A DNA stretch of 23,638 nucleotides from Actinomycetota bacterium (GTDB taxonomy: Bacteria > Actinomycetota > Actinomycetes > Nanopelagicales > Nanopelagicaceae). This document shows positions 14,773 to 22,735 of the stretch, piece after piece. The stretch's first letter is position 1, and each line of letters begins with the position of its first letter. The notes under the pieces were generated by a model. The model made no database searches. It saw nothing but the letters and a program-made list of their open reading frames with translations, and had not been told where the DNA came from. The stretch covers positions 1 to 23,638 of the forward strand of contig WLNK01000006.1 in the NCBI GenBank assembly GCA_009699795.1, written 5' to 3'. Position numbers and translations under genes: made by a program.

Positions 14773-14906
14773 CATATAAAGAGCTTTAACGCATCGTTAA
14801 CTTTTAGTTATGGCGTGTCGAATAAGAGTTGACGCCTCTAAGTTCTATCTTTTTCTATAACAAGTACTTCCACCGCTGATTACAACTCAACAGATTGTGA
14901 AGGCCA

Positions 14907-16211
14907 TTGGCTTCTACTAGAAAGACCTATGTTCTAGATACGAGCGTCTTACTTGCAGACCCTGGCGCCCTCACTCGCTTCGAAGAGCACGAAGTTGTTA
15001 TCCCAATAGCGGTAATTGGCGAACTTGAAACAAAGCGCGATCATCCAGAACTTGGATACTTTGCCCGCGCAGCACTTCGCGCCCTTGATGATCTTCGAAT
15101 TACACATGGTCGACTTGATCAACCACTCACAATTACTCCAGAGGGCGGAACTCTTTCGGTCGAGTTAAACCATACGGATTTAAGCACGCTACCTCACGGA
15201 TTTTTACGTGATGGTACAAATGATTCGCGAATCTTGGCGATATCAAAAAACCTTATGTCTGATGGAAAGCGGGTGGTTCTTGTAACAAAGGATCTTCCAC
15301 TTCGCGTCAAAGCATCTTCTGTTGGAGTTGAAGCTCAAGAATATTTAGCAGAGTTAGTTTCAAATAGTGGCTGGACTGGAATTGAGGAAATTTCAGTGGG
15401 GCATAACATCATCGATGACCTGTATGCCTCAGATCGTGCTGACCACGAAATCGCTCACACACTTCCCGTGCACACCGGAATTGTTCTTCACTCCGAAAAG
15501 GGAAGCGCTCTGGCAAGAGTGACTGCGGATAAGCGCTTACAACTTGTTCGAGGAGATCGAAACGCCTTTGGACTTTCTGGGCGAAGTGCTGAACAACGCA
15601 TCGCACTGGACTTATTACTTGATGAAAGTATTGGGATTGTCTCTCTGGGTGGCCGTGCTGGTACTGGAAAATCAGCGCTCGCACTTTGCGCCGGTCTTGA
15701 AGCTGTAATGGAGAAGCGACTTCATAAAAAAGTTGTGATCTTCCGTCCTCTCTATCCAGTTGGTGGCCAAGAACTTGGTTATTTGCCGGGCAGTGAAGGC
15801 GAAAAGATGTCTCCTTGGGCCCAAGCCGTTTTCGATACTTTGGGTGCGCTAGTTAGCGAAGCCGTTATCGAAGAGGTCATTGCTCGCGGACTCATCGAGG
15901 TCTTGCCGCTAACTCATATCCGCGGTCGCTCACTTCACGATTCCTTTGTCATCGTTGATGAAGCCCAATCCCTAGAACGCGGGGTCTTGCTCACCGTTCT
16001 ATCTAGAATTGGGCAATCCTCCCGAGTAGTTCTCACCCACGACGTCGCCCAGCGAGACAATCTTCGGGTAGGGCGCCATGACGGGGTGGTCGCAGTCGTT
16101 GAAACCCTCAAAGGCCACCCGCTCTTTGCCCATATGACCCTGACCCGCAGCGAGCGCTCGCAGATCGCAGCTCTTGTCACCGAACTTCTGGAAGGCCCGG
16201 CCGTCCTTTAA
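14907..16211 (+). CDS. phoH2: PhoH2: PIN-domain / PhoH ATPase fusion
   Basis: This 434-residue protein fuses an N-terminal PIN ribonuclease domain (about 6-150; acidic residues D11, E39 and the NDSRIL aspartate near 110) to a PhoH-type ATPase/helicase domain (about 215-430). The Walker A is GRAGTGKS (249-256), the Walker B is VIVDEAQS with D351/E352, and a PhoH-typical IRGRSLHDSFV stretch precedes it. PhoH2 proteins are reported as RNA-unwinding ribonucleases; the YlaK/PhoH2 arrangement is widespread. The start is a TTG with only AAGG 3 nt before it; an in-frame stop lies 9 bp upstream, so no earlier start is possible. The last 300 bases and the following gap look more GC-rich than their surroundings. 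Confidence 0.92.
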   Translation: MASTRKTYVLDTSVLLADPGALTRFEEHEVVIPIAVIGELETKRDHPELGYFARAALRALDDLRITHGRLDQPLTITPEGGTLSVELNHTDLSTLPHGFLRDGTNDSRILAISKNLMSDGKRVVLVTKDLPLRVKASSVGVEAQEYLAELVSNSGWTGIEEISVGHNIIDDLYASDRADHEIAHTLPVHTGIVLHSEKGSALARVTADKRLQLVRGDRNAFGLSGRSAEQRIALDLLLDESIGIVSLGGRAGTGKSALALCAGLEAVMEKRLHKKVVIFRPLYPVGGQELGYLPGSEGEKMSPWAQAVFDTLGALVSEAVIEEVIARGLIEVLPLTHIRGRSLHDSFVIVDEAQSLERGVLLTVLSRIGQSSRVVLTHDVAQRDNLRVGRHDGVVAVVETLKGHPLFAHMTLTRSERSQIAALVTELLEGPAVL

Positions 16212-16394
16212 GGGCCATTTAAATCTCACAGTAACAAATCGGACATTTTGGACTTTGCCCTTTCTGACCTGCGGTTTTACCCATCCACAGCGAGGTGAAT
16301 TTCTTAGAATTTGCGCCACACGCGTGGCTAAATTTGCCCTACCCCCACCGCCTTGCCACTCTAAAGGCTATTAGTTGGCGTCGATCAGTAGGTG
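16212..16394 (+). other. Intergenic leader upstream of the secreted lysozyme-like gene
   Basis: This gap holds no convincing gene. A short hairpin lies at 16315-16328 (GCCAC, loop ACGC, GTGGC), extended across a small internal loop by AATTT/AAATT (16308-16312 with 16330-16334). AAGGGC (16210-16215) and GCCCTT (16257-16262) are complementary but far apart. It could hold the phoH2 terminator and a regulated 5' leader. I looked for cyclic di-AMP riboswitch landmarks, common before such genes in Actinobacteria, and did not find them. Confidence 0.3.
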
Positions 16395-16402
16395 AAGGAG
16401 GA
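16395..16402 (+). promoter_or_regulatory. Strong Shine-Dalgarno that sets the start of the lysozyme-like gene
   Basis: AAGGAGGA lies 7 nt before the ATG at 16410. It makes that ATG far more likely than the in-frame GTG at 16392, which lies upstream of the ribosome binding site. Confidence 0.8.
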
Positions 16403-16409
16403 GAAAGCT

Positions 16410-16979
16410 ATGCAAGCACCGTTCGTTAAAACGCTCGCCGGAGCGCTCTTCCTCGTCGGCATCTCGGTCCCAACCGCCCATGGCTTGGAATTCCCAGCCA
16501 CAACCCGCCTTGTTTCGACCTATAACTTCTCCGGAAGTCTGGTTGCCGCGGCTTCGATTAATTTGGGAGAGAGCGCTGGAACCCCGATTGGCGCCCAGGC
16601 AAACGCCGGATTCTTTTCAAGTGAAATGGCAAAGGTTGCTTTTGCCACCAACCAATCCGAAATGGCACGCAATAGCTGGGGCGCAAAAACGATTGCTAAG
16701 ACGATCATGGCCGAGGAATACAACTGGGGCGAATACCAATACAGCTGCCTCAATCGCCTTTGGACCAAAGAGAGCCATTGGAATTACCAAGCACATAACT
16801 ATCGCTCAGGTGCACACGGAATTGCTCAAGCACTCCCAGCGGTCAAGATGGAAATCATCGCAACCGACTGGCGAACTAACCCAGTAACTCAAATTCGCTG
16901 GGGACTTCACTACATCGAACTTCGTTATGAAACTCCATGTAAGGCATGGAAGAAGTTCCGCCGTTCGCACTACTACTAA
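16410..16979 (+). CDS. Secreted lysozyme-like / lytic transglycosylase domain protein
   Basis: This protein has 189 residues from the ATG set by a strong SD. It has a signal peptide (basic K7, hydrophobic 9-20, probable cleavage after AHG at 25) and an approximately 75-residue low-complexity Ala/Ser/Asn-rich linker. A compact C-terminal domain (about 105-185) follows with YSCLNRLWTKESHWNYQAHN, SGAHGIAQALPAVKM, DWRTNPVTQIRWGLHYI and PCKAW. This is the actinobacterial SLT-like / aggregation-promoting-factor C-terminal fold. E121 is the likely catalytic acid and C113/C177 could form a disulfide. It probably cleaves cell-wall glycan outside the membrane. No LysM or other wall-binding module is present. 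It is convergent with the fumarase gene, with an 8-bp gap and no clear terminator. Confidence 0.8.
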   Translation: MQAPFVKTLAGALFLVGISVPTAHGLEFPATTRLVSTYNFSGSLVAAASINLGESAGTPIGAQANAGFFSSEMAKVAFATNQSEMARNSWGAKTIAKTIMAEEYNWGEYQYSCLNRLWTKESHWNYQAHNYRSGAHGIAQALPAVKMEIIATDWRTNPVTQIRWGLHYIELRYETPCKAWKKFRRSHYY

Positions 16980-16987
16980 AGCGAACT

Positions 16988-18652
16988 TTAATTCTCTGGC
17001 TTTGAGCCAATTGACAGTGGGCGCATAGTTTCTGCAAAAAAATCATTGCCCTTGTCATCTACAACAATAAAGGCTGGAAAATCTACGACTTCAATTTTCC
17101 ATACCGCTTCCATTCCAAGATCCTCAAAATCTAGAACTTCAACTTTCTTGATGCAATCTTGAGCAAGCCTTGCTGCTGGTCCACCGATTGAACCTAAGTA
17201 AAAACCACCATGAGTTTTGCAGGCATCTGTTACAGCTTTGGATCTATTTCCTTTTGCAAGCATCACAAATGATCCACCGTTTTTCTGGAAATAATCGACG
17301 TAGGAATCCATACGTCCAGCAGTTGTGGGACCAAATGAACCTGATGCGTAACCTTCTGGAGTCTTTGCTGGACCCGCGTAATAAACAGCGTGGTTCTTCA
17401 AATACTCGGGCATTGGTTTTCCAGCATCCAGCCCTTCTTTAATTCGAGCATGTGCAATATCGCGCGCAACAACAATTGTTCCGGTGAGCGAAACGCGTGT
17501 TTTTACTGGGTGTTTTGAAAGTTCCGCTCGAATGGCATCCATTGGCTGGTTTAAATCAATAGCCACAACGTTGTCGTTGAGGTGTTCATCTGTTGTTTCA
17601 GGAAGGAAATGTGCAGGTTCGGTCTCTAGCTCTTCGAGGAAGATCCCATCTTTTGTGATCTTGGCTTTTACTTGGCGATCTGCTGAACAAGAAACTGCGA
17701 TTGCAATCGGAAGCGATGCTCCATGTCTTGGCAAGCGAACTACGCGAACGTCGTGGCAGAAATATTTTCCGCCAAATTGAGCGCCGATTCCAAGAGTTCT
17801 GGTGAGTTCTAAGACTTTATCTTCAAGCTCAATATCTCTAAAACCATGGCCAGTTTTGGCATCTCCCGATGTTGGAAGTGAATCTAAGTATTTTGTACTT
17901 GCAAGCTTGGCCGTTTTAACTGTGTGCTCGGCACTTGTGCCACCAATAACAATTGCAAGGTGATACGGAGGGCAGGCCGCAGTTCCGATTGAGCGAAGCT
18001 TTTCATCCAGCCAAGTCATAAATGCTTTTGGATTTAAGACCGCCTTTGTTTCTTGATACAAGAAAGATTTATTAGCGCTGCCGCCACCTTTTGCGATGTA
18101 GAGCAAGTTGTATTCATCTTGGTGATCGCTATCGGAGTAAATTTCAATTTGTGCAGGCAAATTATTGCCGGTGTTCTTTTCTTCCCACGTTGTAACAGGT
18201 GCCATTTGCGAATAGCGAAGATTTAGCTGCGTATATGCGTTGTAGATTCCTTGTGAGATTGAAACTTCGTCTTTAGAAGTTGTCAGTACAAATTGGCCTT
18301 TTTTACCCATGACAAGAGCTGTTCCGGTGTCTTGGCACATAGGTAAAACTCCGCCGGCGGCTATGTTTGCATTTTTTAATAAATCTAGAGCGACGAAACG
18401 GTCATTCGGCGAACTTTCTGGATCTTTCAAAATATTTGCTAATTGCTGTAAATGCTCACCGCGCAGGTAATGTGAAATATCGTGAATTGCAGTCGAAGTT
18501 AAATTTTCAAGAGCCTTTGCATCGACCTGGAGAAAATCCTGTCCCCCGAGGTTTACAACCTTTACGCCGTCTTTTCCGAGACTTCTGTACTTGGTTTCAT
18601 CTTTTCCAAGAGGCAGCAATTCCGAATAAGAAAAATCAGGTGCCATCGTCAT
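16988..18652 (-). CDS. fum: Class I fumarate hydratase (iron-sulfur, FumA/FumB type)
   Basis: This 554-residue single-chain class I fumarase interconverts fumarate and L-malate in the TCA cycle. The N-terminal half includes LPMCQDTGTALVMG; the C-terminal half includes SGSFGPTTAGRMDSYVDYF and LAKGNRSKAVTDACKTHGGFYLGSIGGPAA. C106, C227 and C322 sit close to the three [4Fe-4S] ligands of E. coli FumA (C105, C224, C318, from memory). Such enzymes are oxygen- and superoxide-sensitive, unlike class II FumC. The ATG has SD AAAGG just upstream and lies 7 bp after xseB, so xseA, xseB and fum may form one unit. A second ATG two codons in is possible. Confidence 0.93.
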   Translation of the reverse strand: MTMAPDFSYSELLPLGKDETKYRSLGKDGVKVVNLGGQDFLQVDAKALENLTSTAIHDISHYLRGEHLQQLANILKDPESSPNDRFVALDLLKNANIAAGGVLPMCQDTGTALVMGKKGQFVLTTSKDEVSISQGIYNAYTQLNLRYSQMAPVTTWEEKNTGNNLPAQIEIYSDSDHQDEYNLLYIAKGGGSANKSFLYQETKAVLNPKAFMTWLDEKLRSIGTAACPPYHLAIVIGGTSAEHTVKTAKLASTKYLDSLPTSGDAKTGHGFRDIELEDKVLELTRTLGIGAQFGGKYFCHDVRVVRLPRHGASLPIAIAVSCSADRQVKAKITKDGIFLEELETEPAHFLPETTDEHLNDNVVAIDLNQPMDAIRAELSKHPVKTRVSLTGTIVVARDIAHARIKEGLDAGKPMPEYLKNHAVYYAGPAKTPEGYASGSFGPTTAGRMDSYVDYFQKNGGSFVMLAKGNRSKAVTDACKTHGGFYLGSIGGPAARLAQDCIKKVEVLDFEDLGMEAVWKIEVVDFPAFIVVDDKGNDFFAETMRPLSIGSKPEN

Positions 18653-18659
18653 TAACCTT

Positions 18660-18860
18660 TTATTCGCCTGCTGGCTTTACGGCGTCGAGTTTCTTGCGCG
18701 CTCCGTCGAGCCACTCTTGGCAAATCTTGGCTAACTCTTCTCCGCGTTCCCAAAGTTTGAGCGAATCTTCAAGAGTTGCGCCACCAGTTTCAAGAGATGC
18801 AACGACCTCGGCTAACTCATCTCGAGCAGCTTCATATGAAATCTTTTTTGCATCGGCCAT
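18660..18860 (-). CDS. xseB: Exodeoxyribonuclease VII small subunit
   Basis: This 66-residue protein has the full XseB pattern: YEAARDELAEVVASLETGGATLEDSLKLWERGEELAKICQEWL, a two-helix coiled unit that binds along the C-terminal region of XseA. The GGATLEDSL turn and L-W-x-R-G-E-E-L segment are characteristic of the family. It works with XseA to degrade single-stranded DNA. It lies 39 bp downstream of xseA. TAGATT is 6 nt before the ATG; AGGAG is present but 13 nt away, so a leaderless internal start is possible besides read-through from xseA. Confidence 0.93.
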   Translation of the reverse strand: MADAKKISYEAARDELAEVVASLETGGATLEDSLKLWERGEELAKICQEWLDGARKKLDAVKPAGE

Positions 18861-18866
18861 GGGTTA

Positions 18867-18872
18867 AATCTA
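18867..18872 (-). promoter_or_regulatory. Putative leaderless -10 box of xseB (TAGATT, 6 nt from ATG)
   Basis: On the minus strand TAGATT is followed by TAACCC and then the xseB ATG at 18860, in the 39-bp gap after xseA. The same TAnnnT plus 6-nt spacing is seen before other starts in this window. Confidence 0.4.
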
Positions 18873-18899
18873 CTCCTACCTATATGAGTCTTTAGTGGC

Positions 18900-20105
18900 T
18901 TAATTCGGGGCGTTCACTGTGGCGCCAGTCTCTCCCTTTGCCACACGAATACGAAGTTGGTCCCCACTTTTTAAAGATTGTGCATCTCTGACAATTGAAC
19001 CATCGGTGAGCTGTACGACGGAATAGCCACGATCTAAAGTCGATTGGGGCGAGAGCGCGCGAACTCTGGCTTTAATTTGAGTCAATTCTTTTTGAGCCAA
19101 TTCGATCTTATGGCCAAAAGTTTTCATAGAACGATCACGCAGCGCCATCACAATTTCACTGCGTGAAGTGATTAATACGTGTGGATCTTTAAGAACCGGG
19201 CGCTCACGCAACTGCGCAATTTTCGAACTTTCCAATTCCAAAATATTTAATACTTTTCGGCGAAGTCGTGCCTGCATCTCATGTATCTCTGCAATTTCTT
19301 GAACGATATCTGGAACAACGCGCTTAGCTGCATCAGTAGGTGTTGATGCTCGGTAATCAGCGACAAGATCTAGAAGTGGTGAATCTTTTTCGTGGCCGAT
19401 CGCGCTGACAATCGGCGTGTGGCAATTTGCTGCCAATCGCACGAGAGATTCATCGCTAAAGGGCAGGAGATCTTCAAATGATCCACCACCGCGAGTAATG
19501 ATGATGACCTCTACATCTTCGATTTCCTCTAGCTCTCTTAGCGCTTCTGATACCTCAACGACAGCAGCAGCACCCTGCACAGCAACTTCGCGAATTTCAA
19601 ATTCAACTGAGGGCCAACGCCTACGGGCATTTTCAACGACATCTTTTTCAGCATCGGTATTTCGCCCGCAGATAAGTCCAATCTTTTTCGGCAGCAGCGG
19701 AAGTTCTATTTTGCGATCAGAATCGAAGAGACCTTCTGCTGCAAGCTTGGCTTTGAGCTCTTCAAGTCGTGCAAGTAATTCGCCGACTCCTACCTGGCGT
19801 ATCTCTTTTGCTGAAAGCGTTAGCGAACCATTTTTTGTAAACCATGATGGCTTTGCATGAATGACTACTCGTGCATTTGCTGGAAGTGGTGCAGCGGCAG
19901 CTAAGACTGTTTTGTAACACATCACAGAAATACTCATATCGACGCTTGTATCGCGAAGGCGCATAAATGCCATCCCACCGCTTCGTTCATTGAGTTCTGA
20001 GATTTCGCCCTCAATCCAAATGGGGCCAAGTCGATCGATGTAATCCTTAATTGCTTCAGTAACTAGGCGTACTGGCGCAGGGGATTCACTTGAAGTTTCG
20101 AACAC
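18900..20105 (-). CDS. xseA: Exodeoxyribonuclease VII large subunit
   Basis: This 401-residue catalytic subunit has an N-terminal OB-fold (about 15-105) with GPIWIEGEISEL and GGMAFMRLRDTSVDMSISVMCY. The catalytic domain (about 125-320) follows with IGLICGRNTDAEKDVVENARRRWP, VIIITRGGGSFEDLLPFSDE, SAIGHEKDSPLLDLVADYRASTPTDAA and a long coiled-coil C-terminal part. It processes single-stranded DNA into oligonucleotides with XseB during repair. The start is GTG. No Shine-Dalgarno is present; TAGGCT sits 6 nt upstream, predicting a leaderless mRNA. The gene is divergent from ispH with a 26-bp gap. Confidence 0.95.
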   Translation of the reverse strand: MFETSSESPAPVRLVTEAIKDYIDRLGPIWIEGEISELNERSGGMAFMRLRDTSVDMSISVMCYKTVLAAAAPLPANARVVIHAKPSWFTKNGSLTLSAKEIRQVGVGELLARLEELKAKLAAEGLFDSDRKIELPLLPKKIGLICGRNTDAEKDVVENARRRWPSVEFEIREVAVQGAAAVVEVSEALRELEEIEDVEVIIITRGGGSFEDLLPFSDESLVRLAANCHTPIVSAIGHEKDSPLLDLVADYRASTPTDAAKRVVPDIVQEIAEIHEMQARLRRKVLNILELESSKIAQLRERPVLKDPHVLITSRSEIVMALRDRSMKTFGHKIELAQKELTQIKARVRALSPQSTLDRGYSVVQLTDGSIVRDAQSLKSGDQLRIRVAKGETGATVNAPN

Positions 20106-20111
20106 GGGATG

Positions 20112-20117
20112 AGCCTA
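20112..20117 (-). promoter_or_regulatory. Putative leaderless -10 box of xseA (TAGGCT, 6 nt from GTG)
   Basis: On the minus strand TAGGCT is followed by CATCCC and the GTG at 20105. It is one base away from the ispH -10-like box on the other strand. A -35, if any, would fall inside the ispH coding sequence. Confidence 0.5.
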
Positions 20118-20118
20118 A

Positions 20119-20124
20119 TAGACT
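20119..20124 (+). promoter_or_regulatory. Putative leaderless -10 box of ispH (TAGACT, 7 nt from ATG)
   Basis: TAGACT is followed by 7 nt and the ATG at 20132, with no Shine-Dalgarno. A weak -35-like TTTCGA (20096-20101) lies 17 bp upstream, inside the xseA start region. Confidence 0.5.
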
Positions 20125-20131
20125 TGGCCGC

Positions 20132-21085
20132 ATGAGTAAGAGAGTTCTCCTTGCTGCACCACGTGGCTACTGCGCTGGCGTTGATCGCGCCGTAGTAACC
20201 GTTGAAAAAGCCCTTGAACTCTACGGTGCTCCGGTTTATGTTCGTAAGGAAATCGTCCACAACAAACATGTGGTCGAAACTTTGCAGGATCGCGGCGTCA
20301 TCTTTGTTAATGAAACCGATGAAGTTCCTGAAGGCCAAACCGTTATTTTTTCTGCGCACGGTGTATCACCCGCTGTGCATGCCTCAGCCGCAGCACGAAA
20401 TTTAAAAACAATTGATGCCACATGCCCGCTAGTGACAAAGGTTCACCACGAAGTTAGACGTTTTGCAGATGATGAAACAGAAATTTTGCTCATTGGCCAC
20501 GAGGGCCATGAAGAAGTTGAAGGCACAGCCGGAGAAGCCGTTGGGAAAGTTAGAGTGGTTGATGGCTTAGATGGCGCGCGAGAAGTAATTCCAACTCCAG
20601 GTAAGAAGTTAGTGTGGCTTTCACAGACCACCCTTAGCGTTGATGAAACTCTTGAATCAGTTCGAATTTTGCGTGAGCGTTTTCCAGAGATTCAAGATCC
20701 ACCATCAGATGACATTTGTTATGCGACGCAGAACCGCCAAGAAGCGATTAAGCAGATTGCACCAGGTGCTGATCTTGTTTTGGTTGTGGGCTCTCGAAAC
20801 TCCTCTAACTCTGTGCGACTTGTAGAAGTAGCAAAGGAATACGGCGCTAAGGCTGCCTATCTCATTGATTACGCAAAAGAGGCAAAACCTGAGTGGCTTG
20901 AAGGTGTTGAAACTATTGGCGTTACGAGCGGCGCATCTGTACCTGAAATTTTGGTGGACGAACTCATTAAGTGGTTAGCTGACCATGAATTTACTGATTG
21001 CCAGGAAGTCCGTGCAACAGAGGAATCTCTTATGTTTGCTCTACCTCAAGAAATTCGTAAAGAAATTAAAGCTGCCGGAAAGTAA
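20132..21085 (+). CDS. ispH: 4-hydroxy-3-methylbut-2-enyl diphosphate reductase
   Basis: This 317-residue [4Fe-4S] enzyme catalyses the last step of the MEP pathway, making IPP and DMAPP, the substrates of the cis-prenyltransferase encoded upstream in this window. The three cluster cysteines are C14 (RGYCAGVDRA), C98 (ATCPLV) and C196 (DDICYATQNRQ). H43 (IVHNKHVV), H76 (SAHGVSP) and E128 (GHEGHEEVEGT) match the active-site set of E. coli IspH. An in-frame ATG at 20090 would add 14 residues and overlap xseA; the ATG at 20132 begins the conserved sequence and fits a leaderless promoter, so it is preferred. It is convergent with the DUF6542-like gene, one base between the stop codons. Confidence 0.95.
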   Translation: MSKRVLLAAPRGYCAGVDRAVVTVEKALELYGAPVYVRKEIVHNKHVVETLQDRGVIFVNETDEVPEGQTVIFSAHGVSPAVHASAAARNLKTIDATCPLVTKVHHEVRRFADDETEILLIGHEGHEEVEGTAGEAVGKVRVVDGLDGAREVIPTPGKKLVWLSQTTLSVDETLESVRILRERFPEIQDPPSDDICYATQNRQEAIKQIAPGADLVLVVGSRNSSNSVRLVEVAKEYGAKAAYLIDYAKEAKPEWLEGVETIGVTSGASVPEILVDELIKWLADHEFTDCQEVRATEESLMFALPQEIRKEIKAAGK

Positions 21086-21086
21086 T

Positions 21087-21503
21087 TTATAAACGGTTCT
21101 TGCTTGGCTTTGATTTTGCTTTTTCGTTAAAAAACACAAACCAACCATAAATTGCGCTCAGTAGTAGGTATGGCGCAATCGAGGCAAGAGATGCGATGAA
21201 ATCAATTCCAAGGCGAGAAATGTGAATCCCATCGCGCAATAACGCATAGAAAAGAACTGTTGCAGCAAATGCTAAGGGAGGAGTCACTACAGAAACGTAC
21301 GTTGTTCCTTTTCGTCCAAAGCGCAGACCACCGTAGAGAACCGCACAGACAATCACTCCGGTAACTATTCCCGCACCACTTCTAAAGATGAGTTCGATAG
21401 AACCAAAGAAGAATATAAAGAAAGATTGCAGAACGACGACGCCTTCTTTTTTTAGGCCTGGTCCTTGGATAAGTGGACGTGTTACTTGTGCTTCTGAACT
21501 CAT
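21087..21503 (-). CDS. DUF6542-like integral membrane protein
   Basis: This 138-residue protein has about four membrane helices (approximately 21-41, 43-60, 71-92 and 105-125), a polar N-terminus and a basic tail (KAKSKPSKNRL). Position between ispH and ychF matches Rv1111c, and the spacing of helices with a TPPLAFAATVL segment fits DUF6542. I make that link on context and general shape, not alignment. Function is unknown. The start codon overlaps the rmuC stop by 4 bp (ATGA), so it is translationally coupled to rmuC. The stop is one base from the convergent ispH stop. Confidence 0.65.
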   Translation of the reverse strand: MSSEAQVTRPLIQGPGLKKEGVVVLQSFFIFFFGSIELIFRSGAGIVTGVIVCAVLYGGLRFGRKGTTYVSVVTPPLAFAATVLFYALLRDGIHISRLGIDFIASLASIAPYLLLSAIYGWFVFFNEKAKSKPSKNRL

Positions 21504-22699
21504 TTGTCTTCCTCAACAACTTCTACATCAATAAAATCATCATCACTTTCGGCGCCCGATGCTTTTAATTCTTTTACATCTTCAGGTGCTTCAGGATATT
21601 CGATTGCAAGTTTATCGCGATCACCTGATACGCCAAGATTTAAAATTTTGCGCGCTGGGTTGAGGACAGTTTTTTCAGCCGTTGGTCGTAAATCTTCATA
21701 AGCTTTAGAGACGCTATTCACTGCTTTACCTACTGCAACAATTTTTGTATGTAGAAGAGTAATATTTTTAAGGAATGTATTTGCAACCTTTTGAATATCG
21801 TCAGCGTTCTGAGCTAGCTGATTTCGCGAATAAATTGCTCCAACAGTTCGCAGTAGCGCCATCATCGACGTTGGCGTCGCGATGGTGACATTTAGCTTGA
21901 AGGCTTTCTCTAAGAAATTTGGATCAAGGCGTAGGGCTTCAGAGAGCAGAGTCTCAAAGGGGAGAAAGAGAATGACAAAGTCCGGTGACTTTTGCGATTT
22001 GTGATAACCACGTTTTGCAAGCACTTCCACATGTTTCATGAGGTCTTTTGTGTGCTGGCGAAGTAAGTCATCGCGCTCTTCTTGAACTTCTGTGTCGAAT
22101 GCATCCACAAAGCGCTCGTAAGGAAACTTCGAATCTATAAAGAGTTGGCTACCACCAGGAACTTTGACAGTGATATCTGGAATTCCTGAATTGTCATCAT
22201 CGGTAGTTGAACGCTGGCTTTCATACTCTTGACCTTTGCGCAGCCCAGCACTTGTGAGCAAGAGTTCAAGCTGTGCTTCACCAAATTTTCCTCGAGTTTG
22301 CGAACTGCTGAGAGCTCCAGCAATTTTTCGAGTCTCATCAAAGATAGATTGATTAGCGCGTCGCATCTCATTAATTGTTGTATCAATGCGAACTTCTGCT
22401 TCAGTGCGCAGGCGATTTGCTTCCGTTGCTTGTTTATTTAAATTGGCAACAGTCTCTTTCATCGCTGCCAACTCTGTTACAAACTTTGTATCTTCTAACG
22501 CTTTATTTTGAAGAGCATCAAGATCGCTTTTATATTGATCGCGTTGTGTAATTGCGTTTTGTAAATCGCTAGCGATTTTTGAAGCTCCACCATTTGCCTT
22601 GCTTCGAAGGTTTGAAATGAAAAATCCGAGTCCAAGGCCTATGAAAAGCCCCACAACGAGATATATCAGGGTCACTAACGCGTTAGATGTTGCTTGCAT
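21500..22699 (-). CDS. rmuC: DNA recombination protein RmuC
   Basis: RmuC is a membrane-anchored, nuclease-fold protein that limits recombination at inverted repeats; its biochemical action is not firmly established. From the ATG at 22699 it has 399 residues: a TM helix (about 7-28), a long coiled coil (about 35-115) and the RmuC domain (about 120-345). The domain includes SSQTRGKFGEAQLELLL, FIDSKFPYERF and FVILFLPFETLLSEAL. The tail is acidic (ESDDDFIDVEVVEEDK). An in-frame GTG at 22732 would add 11 residues and has TAGAGC 6 nt upstream, so it is a real alternative. It is divergent from ychF and followed by an overlapping DUF6542-like gene. Confidence 0.88.
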   Translation of the reverse strand: MQATSNALVTLIYLVVGLFIGLGLGFFISNLRSKANGGASKIASDLQNAITQRDQYKSDLDALQNKALEDTKFVTELAAMKETVANLNKQATEANRLRTEAEVRIDTTINEMRRANQSIFDETRKIAGALSSSQTRGKFGEAQLELLLTSAGLRKGQEYESQRSTTDDDNSGIPDITVKVPGGSQLFIDSKFPYERFVDAFDTEVQEERDDLLRQHTKDLMKHVEVLAKRGYHKSQKSPDFVILFLPFETLLSEALRLDPNFLEKAFKLNVTIATPTSMMALLRTVGAIYSRNQLAQNADDIQKVANTFLKNITLLHTKIVAVGKAVNSVSKAYEDLRPTAEKTVLNPARKILNLGVSGDRDKLAIEYPEAPEDVKELKASGAESDDDFIDVEVVEEDK

Positions 22700-22735
22700 G
22701 GGCCTATCGTGGCAGGAGGTACCGACAATCACGCG

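Noticed and set aside
16480..16887. Plus-strand 135-residue frame overlapping the lysozyme-like gene.
   Set aside because: Alternative frame over a gene with SD, signal peptide and domain motifs; no independent support.
20090..20131. Upstream ATG at 20090 as the ispH start.
   Set aside because: It would add 14 non-conserved residues and overlap the xseA start; the ATG at 20132 begins the conserved sequence and fits the promoter spacing.
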